The notes under the pieces are model-generated. The model was not told where the DNA came from. It did not search any database and saw only the letters and a program-made list of their open reading frames with translations. A program made the translations under genes and the position numbers. A DNA stretch of 64,000 nt, taken from NCBI GenBank assembly GCA_039621445.1, contig CP154954.1:18958642-19022641 (forward strand), in the 5' to 3' direction. This DNA is from Euglena gracilis (lineage: Eukaryota > Euglenida > Euglenophyceae > Euglenales). Position 1 is the first letter of the stretch. Every line of letters starts with the position of its first letter. This document shows, piece after piece, positions 21,740 to 58,904 of the stretch.

Positions 21740-22995
21740 CACACTTCTGCGCTCGGAAACGCACAGAAGAAGATTAAAGAGAGCAGGACCTGCCATGTAT
21801 AGAAAGGCTTGTCCCTCCTTTCCCTTCCAAGAAGGCGTCGCATTTTTTAAAAAAAAGTGGTGCAGGCTTTTTGTTTTTAGGTAATTAAAAGAAAATCCCA
21901 TTGAAATACTTGGAAATGAGCCTTTGGCCAAATGCATCAAAATACGGATTGACAGAAACCCGGATAACCCTTGACCGCCCTGGAAAATAGCACCTTAAAA
22001 AGACTTAAAATTCCTTTAAAAGCTTTGACTTTGGAAAAAAAAAAACCCTTCAAACATTCATTCTTCCTGTGTCCGGGGAGCAAACCCCAACGAACAGTCC
22101 ATGACCAAGGCACCGTTAACAAAAGCAAAGTGCAGAGCTCGCGGTGTCGATATGCTGGCGTGATTGCCACCTGTAAAGGCCCATTCAGTTGCCAGTATCA
22201 ATCATTGCCCGCCTCCTTGGTCAATTATTGCCCAACAAACATTAAATAAATTGACAAAATGTGCAATCCATTGGACAACGATGTTTGATGAAACCAAACG
22301 TACACAGGCGGTGGCAAAAATTGCCGTCCGAACACGTGGTGTTTATCGGACAAGCGTGTTCGTTGGACACAGAGGAGGGGGGAATGTTTTAACCGGAATG
22401 AGCAAATTAATTCAATGATAATTCAATGTTCATTGAAGACTGGTTCTGTTGATGAAATGATGGTGCTGATTTTCCCAATAGAAGGGGGAAGCCGAAGATG
22501 TGAGAGCACACCATAGATCAGCCCCCTGAAGCTTCGATTGCGACCTGAAAATGTCGACCCGTGGCCCAAGGTGCGAACCAGTTGTGGAGAAGTGGGGGGT
22601 TCACGAGGAGCACGACACTGGGTCAGCTCCGTAAGTGCGGTGGAGGGGAGGGCACACCTTGCACGGGAAATTGCCAGAAAAAAACTGCACCCAGATTGTC
22701 CAGATATCACACCTCGAAACAGAACCACCTCTAAACTCTGGAAAGGAGATGTCCTGTTCGTGTCTTCTTCATGAGTTCTTTTCTCTGTCATCTTTTGGGA
22801 GAAACAAAATAGACAAAAACACAATCATCTACTCTCTTCCAGCATTTCTTAATTACTGCGAGTGTGACTGCTGGGGACAAGTGCGTTGCTGTCCCGACGA
22901 AGCGCTCCGAAACAAGACAGTTGGTTGAAATCCTTGGGAGGATATTTTGGCAAGGATGTTCGGGGGAAGGTTGGGGGGTGTTTTGTATGCCGGAC
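21740..22995. other. No gene seen
   Basis: There are only short ORFs and A-runs. Nothing on either strand has recognisable motifs or splice-bounded coding stretches. Confidence 0.5.
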
Positions 22996-23290
22996 AATAC
23001 AATCACTTAGTCACTGGCCAACCCCCCCCAGGGGTTGGGTGACAGGTTTTTTTCAGAGTGACTGACTGGTTTTTGGCCTCCACCCCCTCCGCCCCTGGGG
23101 GTCAGCAAAAAAAAAAACCACTGAAGTGGCCAGGCGCCAAAGGCGCCGGAAAAATCCTCTGGCCTCATTCTCACGTTTGTGGTCAGTCAAATTTCCCTTG
23201 GATTCCAGAGTCGCTGACCACCCGGGGGGGGGGGGGTAGTGACTGACTGGTTTTCTGAGGAGAGAAAAAAATATGAGTGAGTGGTTTTTG
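22995..23290. repeat. Dispersed repeat, family C (first copy)
   Basis: It contains gggtgacaggttttttt, agtgactgactggttttt, ccactgaagtggcc and gattccagagtcgctga in an order repeated at 34,230-34,530. Internal C/G runs differ. It is non-coding, and the ends carry gactgactggtttt in both orientations. Confidence 0.6.
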
Positions 23291-23962
23291 GAGGAATGGA
23301 AATGACCACTCGGGGGTCGTTGGAAAAATTGGATGCGCCAGACGATCTGACGATGGGACGGGGGGGTTCGAGGTGGGGTTAAGGCTGCCAGGCGTTTGGC
23401 AACACGGTGGGAAAGCACTGGAACCCGCTTTTCCTGGGACTTGGGTTAAATTTCTGTCGCGTGAATCATGGAACGTTGACCTGCTTTTTCCTGTCCATAC
23501 CATTGCTTACCCACCCCCACCCACGGGGGGGTCACTTTCCACTTCCAAAACCAGTCGCCCACTTCACACCCCGGGGGGTTGGACATGCCTGATGCAATGG
23601 CATGGCCCCGTCCCCAGACTCACTGTACTCTGTTCCTTCAAATCAAGTCTGACGTTTGAAATGATTGGAAAATAGCATTTCCAAAGTCCCTGACATGGAA
23701 AAGACCACTTCGAAAATGCGCCACAAATGCAAAAAAAAACCCCAACAAGCACGATAGAGGTCTATTCCCGGCCAAATCCTTGAGGCCAGAGAGGCACCAG
23801 TTGTGGACGCGACCATGAATGTGTCTGTGCCGAACCAGCAAATGACAAAAAAATGCGAGGGGAATGGAATTTGGAATTGATTTGAGCCCCATTTTCCCCC
23901 GGAGGCATATCTTTGATCTTCCTTTTCAAAACATTTCAAAAATTTCCGCACACCCTTTCGGG
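23290..23962. other. No gene seen
   Basis: Short ORFs overlap on both strands without conserved motifs. Confidence 0.45.
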
Positions 23963-24342
23963 TAAACCCTCCTCCCAAATAGTACCCCTCTGGGTATTAT
24001 TTTTTCGCTCGAAGTCCCGGCCCGAGGGGGGGGGTATCATTTGGGTGGAGTGTAATAGCATCCCAAAATTTTCGAAATTTTTCGAAGTCCCGTAGGACCC
24101 AAAATAGCACCCAAAACCCCCTTTGGGGTCATTTTTTGTACTTTCTCATGAAATTTTACAATTTTGGAGGCCAGATGATCCACAAAATCGATTTTTTCCC
24201 GTAATTTGTTGTCAGAGATTGAGATGTTTGCCTTCAGGTTAAAATCCGGGTCGTTGGCCCCAGATTGGGGGGGGGGTATTAATTCGGTCTGGGGGTATTA
24301 TTTGGGGGATTATTTGGGGGGGGGGTATTATTTGGGGGTTTA
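23963..24342. mobile_element. Inverted-repeat element, family B (380 bp)
   Basis: It begins TAAACCCTCCTCCCAAATAG and ends TATTATTTGGGGGTTTA. The interior shares a long core with 50,372-50,798 (tttcgaaatttttcgaagtc, then cacccaaaaccc, then gaggccagatga, then cgtaatttgttgtcagag). It is non-coding. Confidence 0.72.
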
Positions 24343-25107
24343 TCTTATGCCAGAAATGACAACTTTCCCTGTCCCAAACCAACAAACAACACAGAGGGAA
24401 TGAACGTGATGCCAAAAATCACACATGCATGTGGAGTTCTCTGTTTGATAAGAATCGTGAGGTTGCCAGTATGAAATGCACCCCACTGGGCACCAGTTGG
24501 TTGGCAGGGAAGGAGGCAATACGGTGCAGGTGCTGGACCATGAAACCAAAGTGAACACAATGCTCGGAGACAGCAATTAGAACACCCACAGTGGCCGAGG
24601 GAGGACACCGAGGCAAACTTAGGCGGCGTGAATTGCCGAACCGATTTTTGTGTTTTTTGACGTTTCTTGGCTGGTTTGAAATCCCCCTAAAAGGGCACAA
24701 AAGTTTAGGTTCAGAGGGCTGCATCGTAGCTTTGGGCCAAAAATTTCCATGTGTGGTTTTGCACGGTTATCCACCTAAACATTTTCCAATTGTGCGTGAT
24801 TTGTGTGTTTTGGGGGCAGTTTACAACAGCTTGAAAAGGTTAAAATAAAAGAATTTTGAAGGAATGTGACATGGGGCTGTGCCTCCATGGTTTTTATGTT
24901 GTTGACTATTTGAGAAACGAATGAATGTTGCAAGCGTACGCTGATAACCTCCAAAAATGAAACAAGAGGTGTCAGAGTTTAGGCAGATATCTATGTAGAA
25001 TAAACGTGTACGCGGATTACCGTCTAAAGGTGTAAACAAAGAATGGTTCGCAGATCACCGCCACCATAAAACAAGCAATTGATGATTTGTAGGAGGGAAT
25101 CCGCCTG
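24343..25107. other. No gene seen
   Basis: Unique sequence without a credible ORF. Confidence 0.45.
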
Positions 25108-25136
25108 CTGTGTGTGTGTGTGTGTGTGTGTGTGTC

Positions 25137-25221
<85 letters not shown>

Positions 25222-25234
25222 GTGTGTGTGTGTC
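25108..25234. repeat. TG microsatellite
   Basis: Almost pure (TG)n with one TCTGTC interruption. Confidence 0.97.
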
Positions 25235-26780
25235 CCTGGTAAGTGATTGGCGACTTGGTGTGGGTGGAGGTCCGTATGGGGTGAATAAGAAACATGGTGG
25301 TGTCCTGGTGGTATTGCCCTACCCGAGACCGGCATTGGCCAGATGCCCCTGCTGGGGTCTCTGCAATGGGGCGCAATAACACCATAGCCAATGGTGGCTG
25401 AAGAACTCCCTGACGACGTGGGCAGGTGCCACCTGATGATATCCTGCTTTTGCCAACGCTCTTGGATAGAAATGGCCTGTCTAAAACGGCCCAAAAACAA
25501 AAAGGCAAAATTAACTGATTTATGAAGCTCTGCACTCATAGCATCCCGTATGAGCAAACCCACAAAGCCTTTCCACCACCAGCAATTTGGTTTTAGGCGG
25601 ATAACCGCCTAACCGGACCCACATTAATTTAAAAAAAAACATTGAGGAGTTTGCATGGGGTTGGGTGGGGACCAAGAGACGACGTGGGCGGTTATCCGCT
25701 TGAAAAAAAATACAGAGTACCGCCCAGAGGCCAACAGCTGACTTGCCACGCTTGAGCACTGAGGCTTGGCCTCCTTTTATGTGTTTGGATGGAGACGGGG
25801 TTTGCAGAGACACCTTTAAGGGAGAGGGGGGCATACCAGCTGTGAGGTCAGAGAGGTCAGGCGGGAAACCGCCTGGACGCGTTTGGGTGGGCTGAAAAAG
25901 CAAACGGGATTGTGGACGATTGGGGGAGGGGAGTGGATGATGGGAACCTCCCTTGAATGCCATCTGCTGGTTTGTTTGCAAAGTTCTGAAACTCTTCCTT
26001 CACTACTTGTGACAGCAGTCGCAGTCGAATCTTTGCGGAGGGCATAGATGACAGATGTTGTTGCCAGGCTGCCAGGCAGTTTGCACGGACTGGTGTCTGG
26101 CGTGTTTTGGCGGGTTCGAGGACCAATTGCATTGGGTCAAACGTCGACCCAGCGTTGGTTGAGAACGAGGGTCCGGCAGCATCGCGACACAACCGGAGCT
26201 ATGGAGGCCAGGTGTTCTCCCATTGTTTTGTGTTGTGTAAACTTCAAGGCGTTCCAGGGGGTGTTTCCCAACCCCCCTTCCCCAAAACAGCCACATATTT
26301 TCAAAATCGGCACTTTGCCAAATGCCCAAATAGACCTAAAACGACCCAAATTTTTCCACCCACATCACCTCCTAAAAGTTTCAACCCCAAACAGGTGGGG
26401 TCGGCTAAGCGAAAACCCTCGCGCCTCAAACACACAGAAATTGGAAAAAAAAATTGGGCAACTCACGCCGCCTGAGGCAAACGGCGTCCACAGCCTTACC
26501 GAACAAGAACAGGAACGGCTGGGAGGAAGGTTAAAACAACAAATACAGGCTTGCTCTTCACGGCCCTGTTTCGTTGGGTTGCCGGGCAAATCCCTCGATG
26601 GGCCAAGGCGACAAGGAACGCGGTCCTCAATGCGGCTGACATGGGAAACCTGCCGTGGTGGATCAGGCACCCCGGTAGGAAGTCTGGGTGACATTGGCCG
26701 GGAGTCCTGCCACAGCAGGCCTTCTGCCCCTCCCCTCCAGCATGGCATTACCTACCCCTCCCCATCCCCACCCCTGGGAA
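25235..26780. other. No gene seen
   Basis: Long ORFs on both strands (for example plus 26,048-26,896) lack motifs and compete with equally long antisense ORFs. I do not accept them as genes. Confidence 0.4.
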
Positions 26781-26960
26781 ACTGTCACCCGATGGGTCAG
26801 TCGGTACCAAGGACCCTGACAGTTTCCCAGGCGGGACCCTGGCAGTTTCCCAGAAAGGGCATTTCAAGTGGAAAATCGATTGAAAATGCCCCGTGACAGA
26901 TTGGCCAGTACCGGGGATGCTGACAACTTCTTATTTGACAAGTGGGCTGGTGACGGGGAC
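26780..26960. repeat. Dispersed repeat with 'ggaccctgacagtttccc'-type units
   Basis: Repeated phrases such as gaccctgacagtttccc, gaccctggcagtttccc and gacagattggccagtaccgg resemble 31,440-31,545 (gacagattggacagtcccag, gacaggttggctggcaccgg) and a short piece near 27,765. Non-coding. Confidence 0.5.
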
Positions 26961-27278
26961 CCTGACCAGGCTTTTGCTTAAGGACTGGGGAGGGGGGTCC
27001 ATTGGTTAGCCATTTTGCTAGTCACTTGACAAGGCCACTAGCTAGACCCCCCTTCCCCAGGAGGGGGTCTGGGGGAGCCCCCTGGTAGGGAAAAAATTTC
27101 CTCTGGCGCTGAGCGCCGAGAAAATAAGTTTCCAAAATTTTTTCAAGAATAGCTGAAATGGGCATTTTGGGCAAGTTTTGGGGTCCAGAAAAAAATTTAG
27201 CGCTTCGCGCCGCTCACTGGATTTCCACTGGCTCGCCCTGCTGGCAGACCCCCCCAGGGGGGCCCACTAGGATTTCAA

Positions 27279-27684
27279 CTACCTCCTCCCCCCCTTGTCT
27301 AAGCACCGGAAAAGATGGGTAAGAACCGGAGGGGTGGTGCTTATTTTGCCAAAATGTGGGTAAGAACCAGGGGGGTGGTGCTTAGACAAGGGGGAAAAAT
27401 TTGACTGCAAAAAAAATCCGCGCTTCGCACCGAAAAGGAAAAATTCCCCCTATCTTGGAGGTCCACTGTTGAACTTACACACATTTGGACGCAGAAATCA
27501 ACAATACCTCACCAAATCAGGCCTCAGAAGTTGCAGAAATTTCGAAATTTTTGAGAAATTTCCCTGAAAAATGCACACAAAATAAACTCCCCATGACGAT
27601 GACCTTTAAAAAGATGGGTAAGAAAGAACCGGGGGGGGGTGCTTAGACAAGGGTGGTGCTTAGACAAGGGGGGGGGGGAGGTAG
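27279..27684. mobile_element. Inverted-repeat element, family D (406 bp)
   Basis: The left end CTACCTCC plus a C-run and CTTGTCTAAGCACC (27,279-27,309) is mirrored at the right by GGTGCTTAGACAAG plus a G-run and GGAGGTAG (ending 27,684). Internal copies of gggtaagaaccgg and gtggtgcttagacaag are present. It is non-coding and MITE-like. Confidence 0.6.
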
Positions 27685-28118
27685 CCAAATTTGGACTGGC
27701 TGTAGTCGAGCCCTCCCCCCCCCCAAAGCGCACTTCGAGCCCTTAATTACTGTAAAAGCCTGACCATGACAGGTTCTCGGGTATCAAAATTTCCCGGGGG
27801 GGGGTAGGCAATTCAAACAGACCAAACAAGGAAGCAAAGCTACTTTGGGCCCTTTGTTTACAGCTGGAGCGGCAGCCTGGAGGCGAAGACAGCAAAGAGG
27901 AGGGCCAATTTTCGGCCAAAGCGACCGAAGAGGAAAGCAGCCTTCCCCATGCGTGTCAACCCCAGAAGGTGTTTGCGGGCCAACAGAAGTTGTCCATCAG
28001 AGACACTCAGAGAGGGGCAGATGAAGAAATGAAGGTGATGCATTAAGTAGCCCCAAAAAGAGAAATCGAAACATAAATTTTATTTCCTGCACATGAAGCC
28101 AGGACCTGGATATTAACA

Positions 28119-28157
28119 TTTAGGGTTAGGGCTTGGGTTAAGGTTAGGGTTTGGGCT
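28119..28157 (+). repeat. Degenerate telomere-like repeat patch
   Basis: Runs of TTTAGGG, TTAGGG, TTAAGG and TTTGGG occur within ~40 bp. This could be an interstitial telomeric trace or chance. It is short and impure. Confidence 0.4.
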
Positions 28158-29240
28158 GGAGATTAATATTTAAGGGGTTAGTATTGGGGGAGGGGCAACG
28201 CCATTTCTCTACTCCCTTGCCTAAGCCCCAAAATTAAGCAAAACCCCGGAACCACTTGAAACACCCAGCCTTGGAAAGTCTGGCCCCAACACCAACAACA
28301 TCTGGGCTCACCCACGTCTGGGCTAACCCCACGAGAAAAAGTGGCAACTTTTAAATGAGCGAAATCAGGAGACAAAAAATATGACACGGCCTGGCGAAAA
28401 AAGATACCTCTCCACCGAAATAGAGCAAGGTTTCAAAGAGTCAACAACCTGGAAAGGACAATTTCTTCGATGAGGTAATGCGGAAAGGAGCTTTGCACAT
28501 TTGCAGATGCAACAGCTGAACGTACAAAAAATCCTGCACCAAAGTCAGCAGGGAGATTAAAGGGAGAACAAGGAGGGAATGAAATGTAAAAAAAAAACGC
28601 AGAGCTCCAGGTGCCCAATATATGAGTGGCTGGAATTCTTAGATCCATGATAAGAAACCACATGCACAAAATGACATCGCTGACTCCCTTCACGTATTCC
28701 GCCGAACCGCCGATACAGAAAAACACACCAAACCCCCACAAACACATCACACCCATCCACAGCACCATACAGCACCAGATACGGTGACATTGCCTCCCCC
28801 CAATAATTTCGCCCTCTACAAATTTTGTAGACCGATGTTTTTTGGCCATTTATTTTTTATTTGGGCAATACTCAAAACCATTGATAGACCGATTGACTTT
28901 TCCTAAAGGCTGTTTTTTATTATTGAAAAAATCATTTTCGTGAATGGCTATTTTCATTGATAATGCTGATGTGATTTAATGCATACAACAGAACATTATA
29001 GCACTTTGGATGATTTTTGCGCTTACAACCTCCTGATTGTCCAAAAAGATGCATCAGTCTGTCAAGCTTTTTGTTGTGAAGGGCAAAGAGCAAAATTGTT
29101 TGGGCAGACCTTTTTCCGTCCTCCCCCTGACAAAGTTATCTGGGCACGCAAAGCTTCAGCACAGTGCAAAGTTATTGGGGGAAGGGGGTTAACTGCACCC
29201 ACGCCGAGCGACGGCGGGGCCGCTGCGCCTTTCGGTCCAC
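28158..29240. other. No gene seen; 3' flank of the cyclase gene
   Basis: Only weak ORFs. It should contain the 3' end of the cyclase transcript (minus strand), but I see no certain processing signal. Confidence 0.4.
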
Positions 29241-54030
<24,790 letters not shown>

Positions 54031-54099
54031 GACACTTCCAGTATTAATCGGTTGAGCAACATCTTATAACAAATATTGAACTGCACAATAAACTTAACA

Positions 54100-55600
54100 A
54101 AACTCAAAAAAAAATTTTGTCTGGAGTGCGTCAGCCATTGCGTTCCTCGAAAGATAAAAGTAAACGTGTTCCATGCCAGGTTTGGAGTAGACGTTTTGGG
54201 GGGGGTTAGGGACCCACATTTGGGGGGGGGGGGTCAATTTTTGGTGAAATATTTTGGGTGCTTCGTGCCGAAAATAGAGACCTCTCCCCTTCAGAGGGTG
54301 CCCACTTGGCCCGACCTACTGGGTGGGAATACCCACCCAGTAACCCCACGTGGGTGATCAAAATTTTTTATTTCTATTCTCTTTGGCTGAACGACCCATT
54401 GCATTTTAAAGCCACTAGTATGGGTCAAGGGATGAAGCCACTGCCAACGAACAATAGAGAAATTGCGGATTGCAGTATGCATTTCCCCCCCTTGCATTCT
54501 CAGGGCCCTGCCAAGGTACAAGGGTCAGAACAAAGGTAAATGAGATTCGGAACTCCATTGAAAGAGACTGATGGGAGGAAATAAAAGATGGTGGGAAATT
54601 CAAAAATACTTGGACACATAACAATTTGAGTATAAACCGATCAAAATAAGAATGTTACTAGCTCGAGTGAGCACTTTGAGGGGGCCCAGGTCCCATATTT
54701 GGGGTCATCTATGCGTGTGTCTGCGTGCGTTTGCATGACAGGAATGGCCCATCCCACATTAATGTCCGCCCTCCTACAGGGTATCACTGCGGACTACCTC
54801 AGAAGGCACAGTCACATGGTGAGGTCGTGGCCCAGCACGATGCTTGGTGGAAGACCGGCACATGGTGTTTGGCATTATTATTCAACCGAATGATGAAACT
54901 TTGGGGGTGGTGCGGGTCACGGGGGGGTCACGGGGGGGGGGGGGGTTACGGGGGGGTTAGGGGGGAAATATGCCACTTTGGAGGTAGTCGGGGGGTAGCA
55001 TCCATCATGTTGCATCCCATCACGAGAAGGGCGGCACGCATCCAAAAAATCGGTGATTCTCAGGCCCAAAAAGTGGTCATTTTGAATCAGTTTTGGGCAA
55101 TTTTTGAACACAAAAAAAAACGCTTTTTTGGACCGAAAATGGTCATTTTGGGGTAATTTTTTATGTCTGAAATTGGTCATTTTTTTCATTTTTGAAAGGG
55201 AATTTTGTTAGGATTTTCTTGACCATCACATTTTTTGGGATTCATTTTGGGCCATTTTTTGACAAATTCTGTTTTGGGTATGGAAAAGCACCAATTTTTG
55301 GCACTTTTTTTAGGGGACAAGATTTTTGGCCATTTTTGGTGTGAAGGTGCGTTGGGCGTTGGGTGCCAAAAAGGGGTTTGGTTGTCCAAATGGAAGGTGG
55401 GGTGAGGACAATTCTTTTCTGTTTTTTGGGGGGTGATCTTCCACACAAATCTCATGTCCCCTCCCCCCTTCTTGCCATGAAATTCTTTCCTACTTGCACA
55501 ATATCCTCTTTTGCCAATGGACATATTTTGGGCCAAATTGACACAAATAAAAAAAATTAAATTCCTACACCAAAAAAGCGCCCTTGTTTGGGTCGAAAAT
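54100..55600. other. No gene seen upstream of the cyclase
   Basis: Mixed G-rich runs (54.90-54.97 kb) and A/T-rich stretches with repeated ggtcattttgg and ggccatttttg words. The cyclase promoter should be here but no element is recognisable. Confidence 0.4.
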
Positions 55601-55681
55601 TTTTTCACCTCAAATCTTGGCATTTCCTTCCATTTTTTGACCATGTGAAAGCAAATTTTCGCTGGTTTCTGATACGAAAAT

Positions 55682-55793
55682 TGTGTCCAGAACGCCGGTT
55701 CGGGCGTGAAGCCGTGTTCCAGAACGAACGGGCGGCAGCCCGAACCGGCGTTCTGGAACACGGCTTCACGCCCGAACCGGCGTTCTGGACACA
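55682..55793. repeat. Long perfect hairpin
   Basis: Two 45 bp arms (55,682-55,726 and 55,749-55,793) are exact reverse complements around a 22 bp loop. The arms start TGTGTCCAGAACGCCGGTTC. A decayed relative is at 60,591-60,726. Followed by tgttgaaaccgtg, as there. Confidence 0.85.
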
Positions 55794-55883
55794 GTTGTTG
55801 AAACCGTGTATTAGGGGCTCTGGCTTCCCGCCCGTTCATGGACGCATGGTCATTTGTGACTCCTCTATGCAGATTTCTTCTAA

Positions 55884-57529
55884 ATGAACGCCGGTCAGGT
55901 TGCTACCGTTTGCACCAGTGCACTGCCCCAACCCCCCACACCAGCTGAATTCTTTGCTGGCCTTGAGGCTGCCGACGCACCTCGGAAAACAGCAGAAGGC
56001 CATAAAAATTTTTTTTGGGGATACGTTTGTCGACAGTTGCCCCACTGGTGGATTGGCAAAAAACAAAATAGTGGCTCTTGCAGTTGCGCGGGATTTCCAA
56101 AAGGTTTGCGAACTACGTGGGGCAACGTTTGACTTTCTGGATGACTGGCTGGTGGCATTTGCCTTCTGGACGGTAAAAGTCACGTGCCTTTTTGATCACG
56201 GTGACGAGAAGCAACAGGCAGCCGCCGTCCAGCGAAACAAAAACCAAAACAAAAAGCGTAACAGTGCAATCAACAGAATGCCAAGCAACCGCTCCGGGAG
56301 CAGCTTATGCTGCCCCGTGACAACCCCAAAATTTGTGGGGTGGAGACATGGCAGCGGCAACTGGCACTGCTGCCAGATGCCGCTAATCCCTCCTTACCAT
56401 TCTGGTGCTCCTGCAAAATTATCTGCAAAATTCCGGTCCCGTCAAGGCATAGTGGGCCGGCCTGTTTTTTTTGACGTTGTTTTGTTTTGTTTTTTTAATT
56501 TTAACAATGTTTTTTTTAAAAAAAACAAAAAAACGCCCACTAGGTTTTGCATGGAAAATTTTTTGAATGAACATTTTCAATCATTTTTGGCAATTTCTGG
56601 GTAATTTCTGCCAAAAACTTCCTTCCACAAAAATGAAAAAAAAGGCATAAAATTCCATTTTTGTTGCATTTTGGATGTTTTTGACCATTTTTGGCAGTTT
56701 TTGAACTGAGTAGGATTCAAAATATGGTTTGGGTGTTTCATAACGAGTTTTTTCAATGAAATTTTCCTTTTGTTTTTTTTTTGATGTTTTTTTTTACTGT
56801 TTTTTTTAAAAAAAACAAAAAAATGCCCACTATGCGTCAAGGCAACTTATGCAACGTTTCCTGGGGCAGCCAATTGGGCGCGGGACGTGCTTGACCGGCC
56901 AAATTGTCTTCAAGGATCTGGCCCGCCGTCCGGTGGTGTCTGCTTTGGTGGACGAGTTGGGGTTGCATCGGGCGGCAAAGGCTGTGGGCATGTGCCCACG
57001 CAATACGGAAAAGTATTATCGTGCTCCCCAAGACGACATTTGTCGTCAGGCAGCGCAAGCTCTCCAAAACGTGTACATTTTTACATTTTAATTTTACCTC
57101 ACATACACGTATTCCTTTAGCAGAGGCGGCTGCCCACGGACATTCCCAGTTCTACCCGAACCTTATTGACGCCGAAGAAAGAAGAGCCACGGGTTGTGGA
57201 ACTGTTGGACAGTTCGGATGACGAGGTTTTGCAGATTCACCAGCTTGAAAATTCATTTTCCACTCACTCGAGGTCATTGTGGACGGCGGTGTTGCACCAC
57301 CTGTCACACTTCCTAAAGAGGATCCCCTGCCGGCTAAGCATCTCCAATGCTCCAGCGGTGAAGCCAGAGGAGGTAAAAATCCCGTTTGACGGCAGTTTTA
57401 CACTACTGTCTTCAGGAGCCGGCTGACCAGAGGCTGACAATCGACGATCTGTCGCATTACAGGCAACAATTAGCTAAAAATAAATTCGAATATAACGCCT
57501 TCGCGTTCTCTGAGCAGGGTCGTTTATAA
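55884..57529 (+). CDS. Multi-exon gene paralogous to the 52.9 kb ORF; interrupted by an insertion
   Basis: It starts MNAGQVATVCTSALPQPPTP (55,884). After a one-base frame change in an A/T run near 56,010 it has DFQKVCELRGATFDFLDDWL and VAFAFW...CLFD, matching the 161-aa minus ORF. It then has a Cys-rich part (PFWCSCKIICKIPVP) and, after a 387 bp insertion, GQPIGRGTCLTGQIVFKDLA and VDELGLHRAAKAVGMCPRNT, which is helix-turn-helix-like. Two short GT-AG introns follow (57,071-57,123 and 57,373-57,415). The tail contains EEPRVVELLDSSDDEV, like a SUMO-interacting motif next to acidic residues, and ends YNAFAFSEQGRL* (57,529). The family is unrecognised; a DNA- or chromatin-related role is only inference. 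It may be a pseudogene. Confidence 0.6.
56448..56834. mobile_element. 387 bp MITE-like insertion with 8 bp target duplication
   Basis: The ends CATAGTGGGC and GCCCACTATG are inverted, and the element is flanked by CGTCAAGG on both sides (56,440-56,447 and 56,835-56,842). The interior is A/T-rich with mirrored runs (ttttttttaaaaaaaacaaa). An 8 bp duplication is typical of hAT-type insertions. Removing the element plus one duplication restores the host frame. Confidence 0.85.
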
Positions 57530-57613
57530 TTTGTCTCAATTTTCCCCCACCCCGCACCTCCCTGTTAAAATAAACTGTCCCTGTTTTCGCCCTTCCAACG
57601 CCGCAGTGCCAAA

Positions 57614-58566
57614 CGGTAGACTGGGGGGGGGGTAGTGGGTAGTCGGCCGACTAGTCGGCCGACCAATTGGGTAGTCGGCCGACTACCCACTCTAATGTAC
57701 TAACGGGTCAAAACCGCCGACTTTTAAGCCCCCCCCGGTAAATTTTTTTTGTCCAAATCACCTCAACACCAGTCAAAACCCACCCAAATGGCTCCAGAAC
57801 CCCCCAATCGGGGGTGAATATGCAAAAAAATTGGGGGAAAATGTCCATTTTGGGCCACTTTTGACAAAAGTACACCTCTCCCCATTTTCAATATAAGTCA
57901 AAATTTGCACAAAAAAAGGTCTTATCAAGCCAAGTCTATTGCCAACATAGAAGGGATTTTGTTATTTGAGTGGGGGGGCGGGGGGGGGGAGCCCCCCCCC
58001 CCCCCCGAATAGGCCAAAGTGAGCAACAAAAACGACTTAGCCCCCAGTATGTTGCCAACACAGAAGGGATTTTGTTATTTGAGGCTCGGATTGGGGTGGA
58101 GGGGGGAGTTTTCTGCCTCTCGTGATACAGAATGCTTGCATTCCTGAAGGATTTTCATGTAATCCCTGTTTCATCAGTGGTTTTTTACCCCTCCGGACCC
58201 CCATCAAGGGCCCACCGACCCCCCACGGACCAAAGATTTCCATCTGGGGGTGTTTATTTAGGCGTAAGACACCTATTTGGACCCATCCGGACCATTTCCG
58301 GGTGATTTGGGCCCGCCACAGACCATTTTTATGACCGCCGACTAGCCACCGACTAGTTTGCATTGGATTTTGTTCATGGGGGGGGCTTAAAAGTCGGCGG
58401 TTTTGACCCGTTAGTACATTAGAGTGGGTAGTCGGCCGACTAGTTGGCCGACTACGCACTACCCCCCCCCCCCCATGTCTCGCCGACCAGCTACCGACTA
58501 GGCCTAGTCGGCGGACCAATTGGGTAGTCGGCCGACTACCCACTACCCCCCCCCCCCAGTCTACCG
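57614..58566. mobile_element. 953 bp element with >100 bp inverted ends
   Basis: Both ends start CGGTAGACTGG plus a G-run and gtagtgggtagtcggccgac. The mirrored sequence continues through ctaatgtactaacgggtcaa and aaccgccgacttttaagccc (57,614-57,735 versus 58,385-58,566). The right side has an extra internal gtagtcggccgacta block. The interior repeats gccaacayagaagggatttt twice. No credible protein is encoded. Confidence 0.78.
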
Positions 58567-58904
58567 CCTTGCGCCCAACGCCGCCAACTGCGGCGTTGCC
58601 CGTCGACTTGTCCAACGCTCCGAACCCCTTCCGCCCCCAGCCGGGATTTTTGGGCTTCGGCGCTTTGGCGCCAAAAGAAATGGCCACTTCAAGGGGGGTA
58701 AACCAAAGTTGCCAAAAATTATCCACACCGAGGGGGGGACACTTTGAGGGGGGGGGTGAGGGTGCCCACAACGTTGCACATAGCCGGAGAGAGATATGCT
58801 CGCGATCGTCGGATGAGACAAGAACAGAGTCGAAATTCGTGGTCATTTCTGGCACTGCTTTATTTGAGAAACACATTGAACAATACAATAAATATTCTTT
58901 TTCT

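Noticed and set aside
26048-26896. 282-codon plus-strand ORF
   Set aside because: Competes with equally open antisense frames and ends inside a dispersed repeat; no motif.
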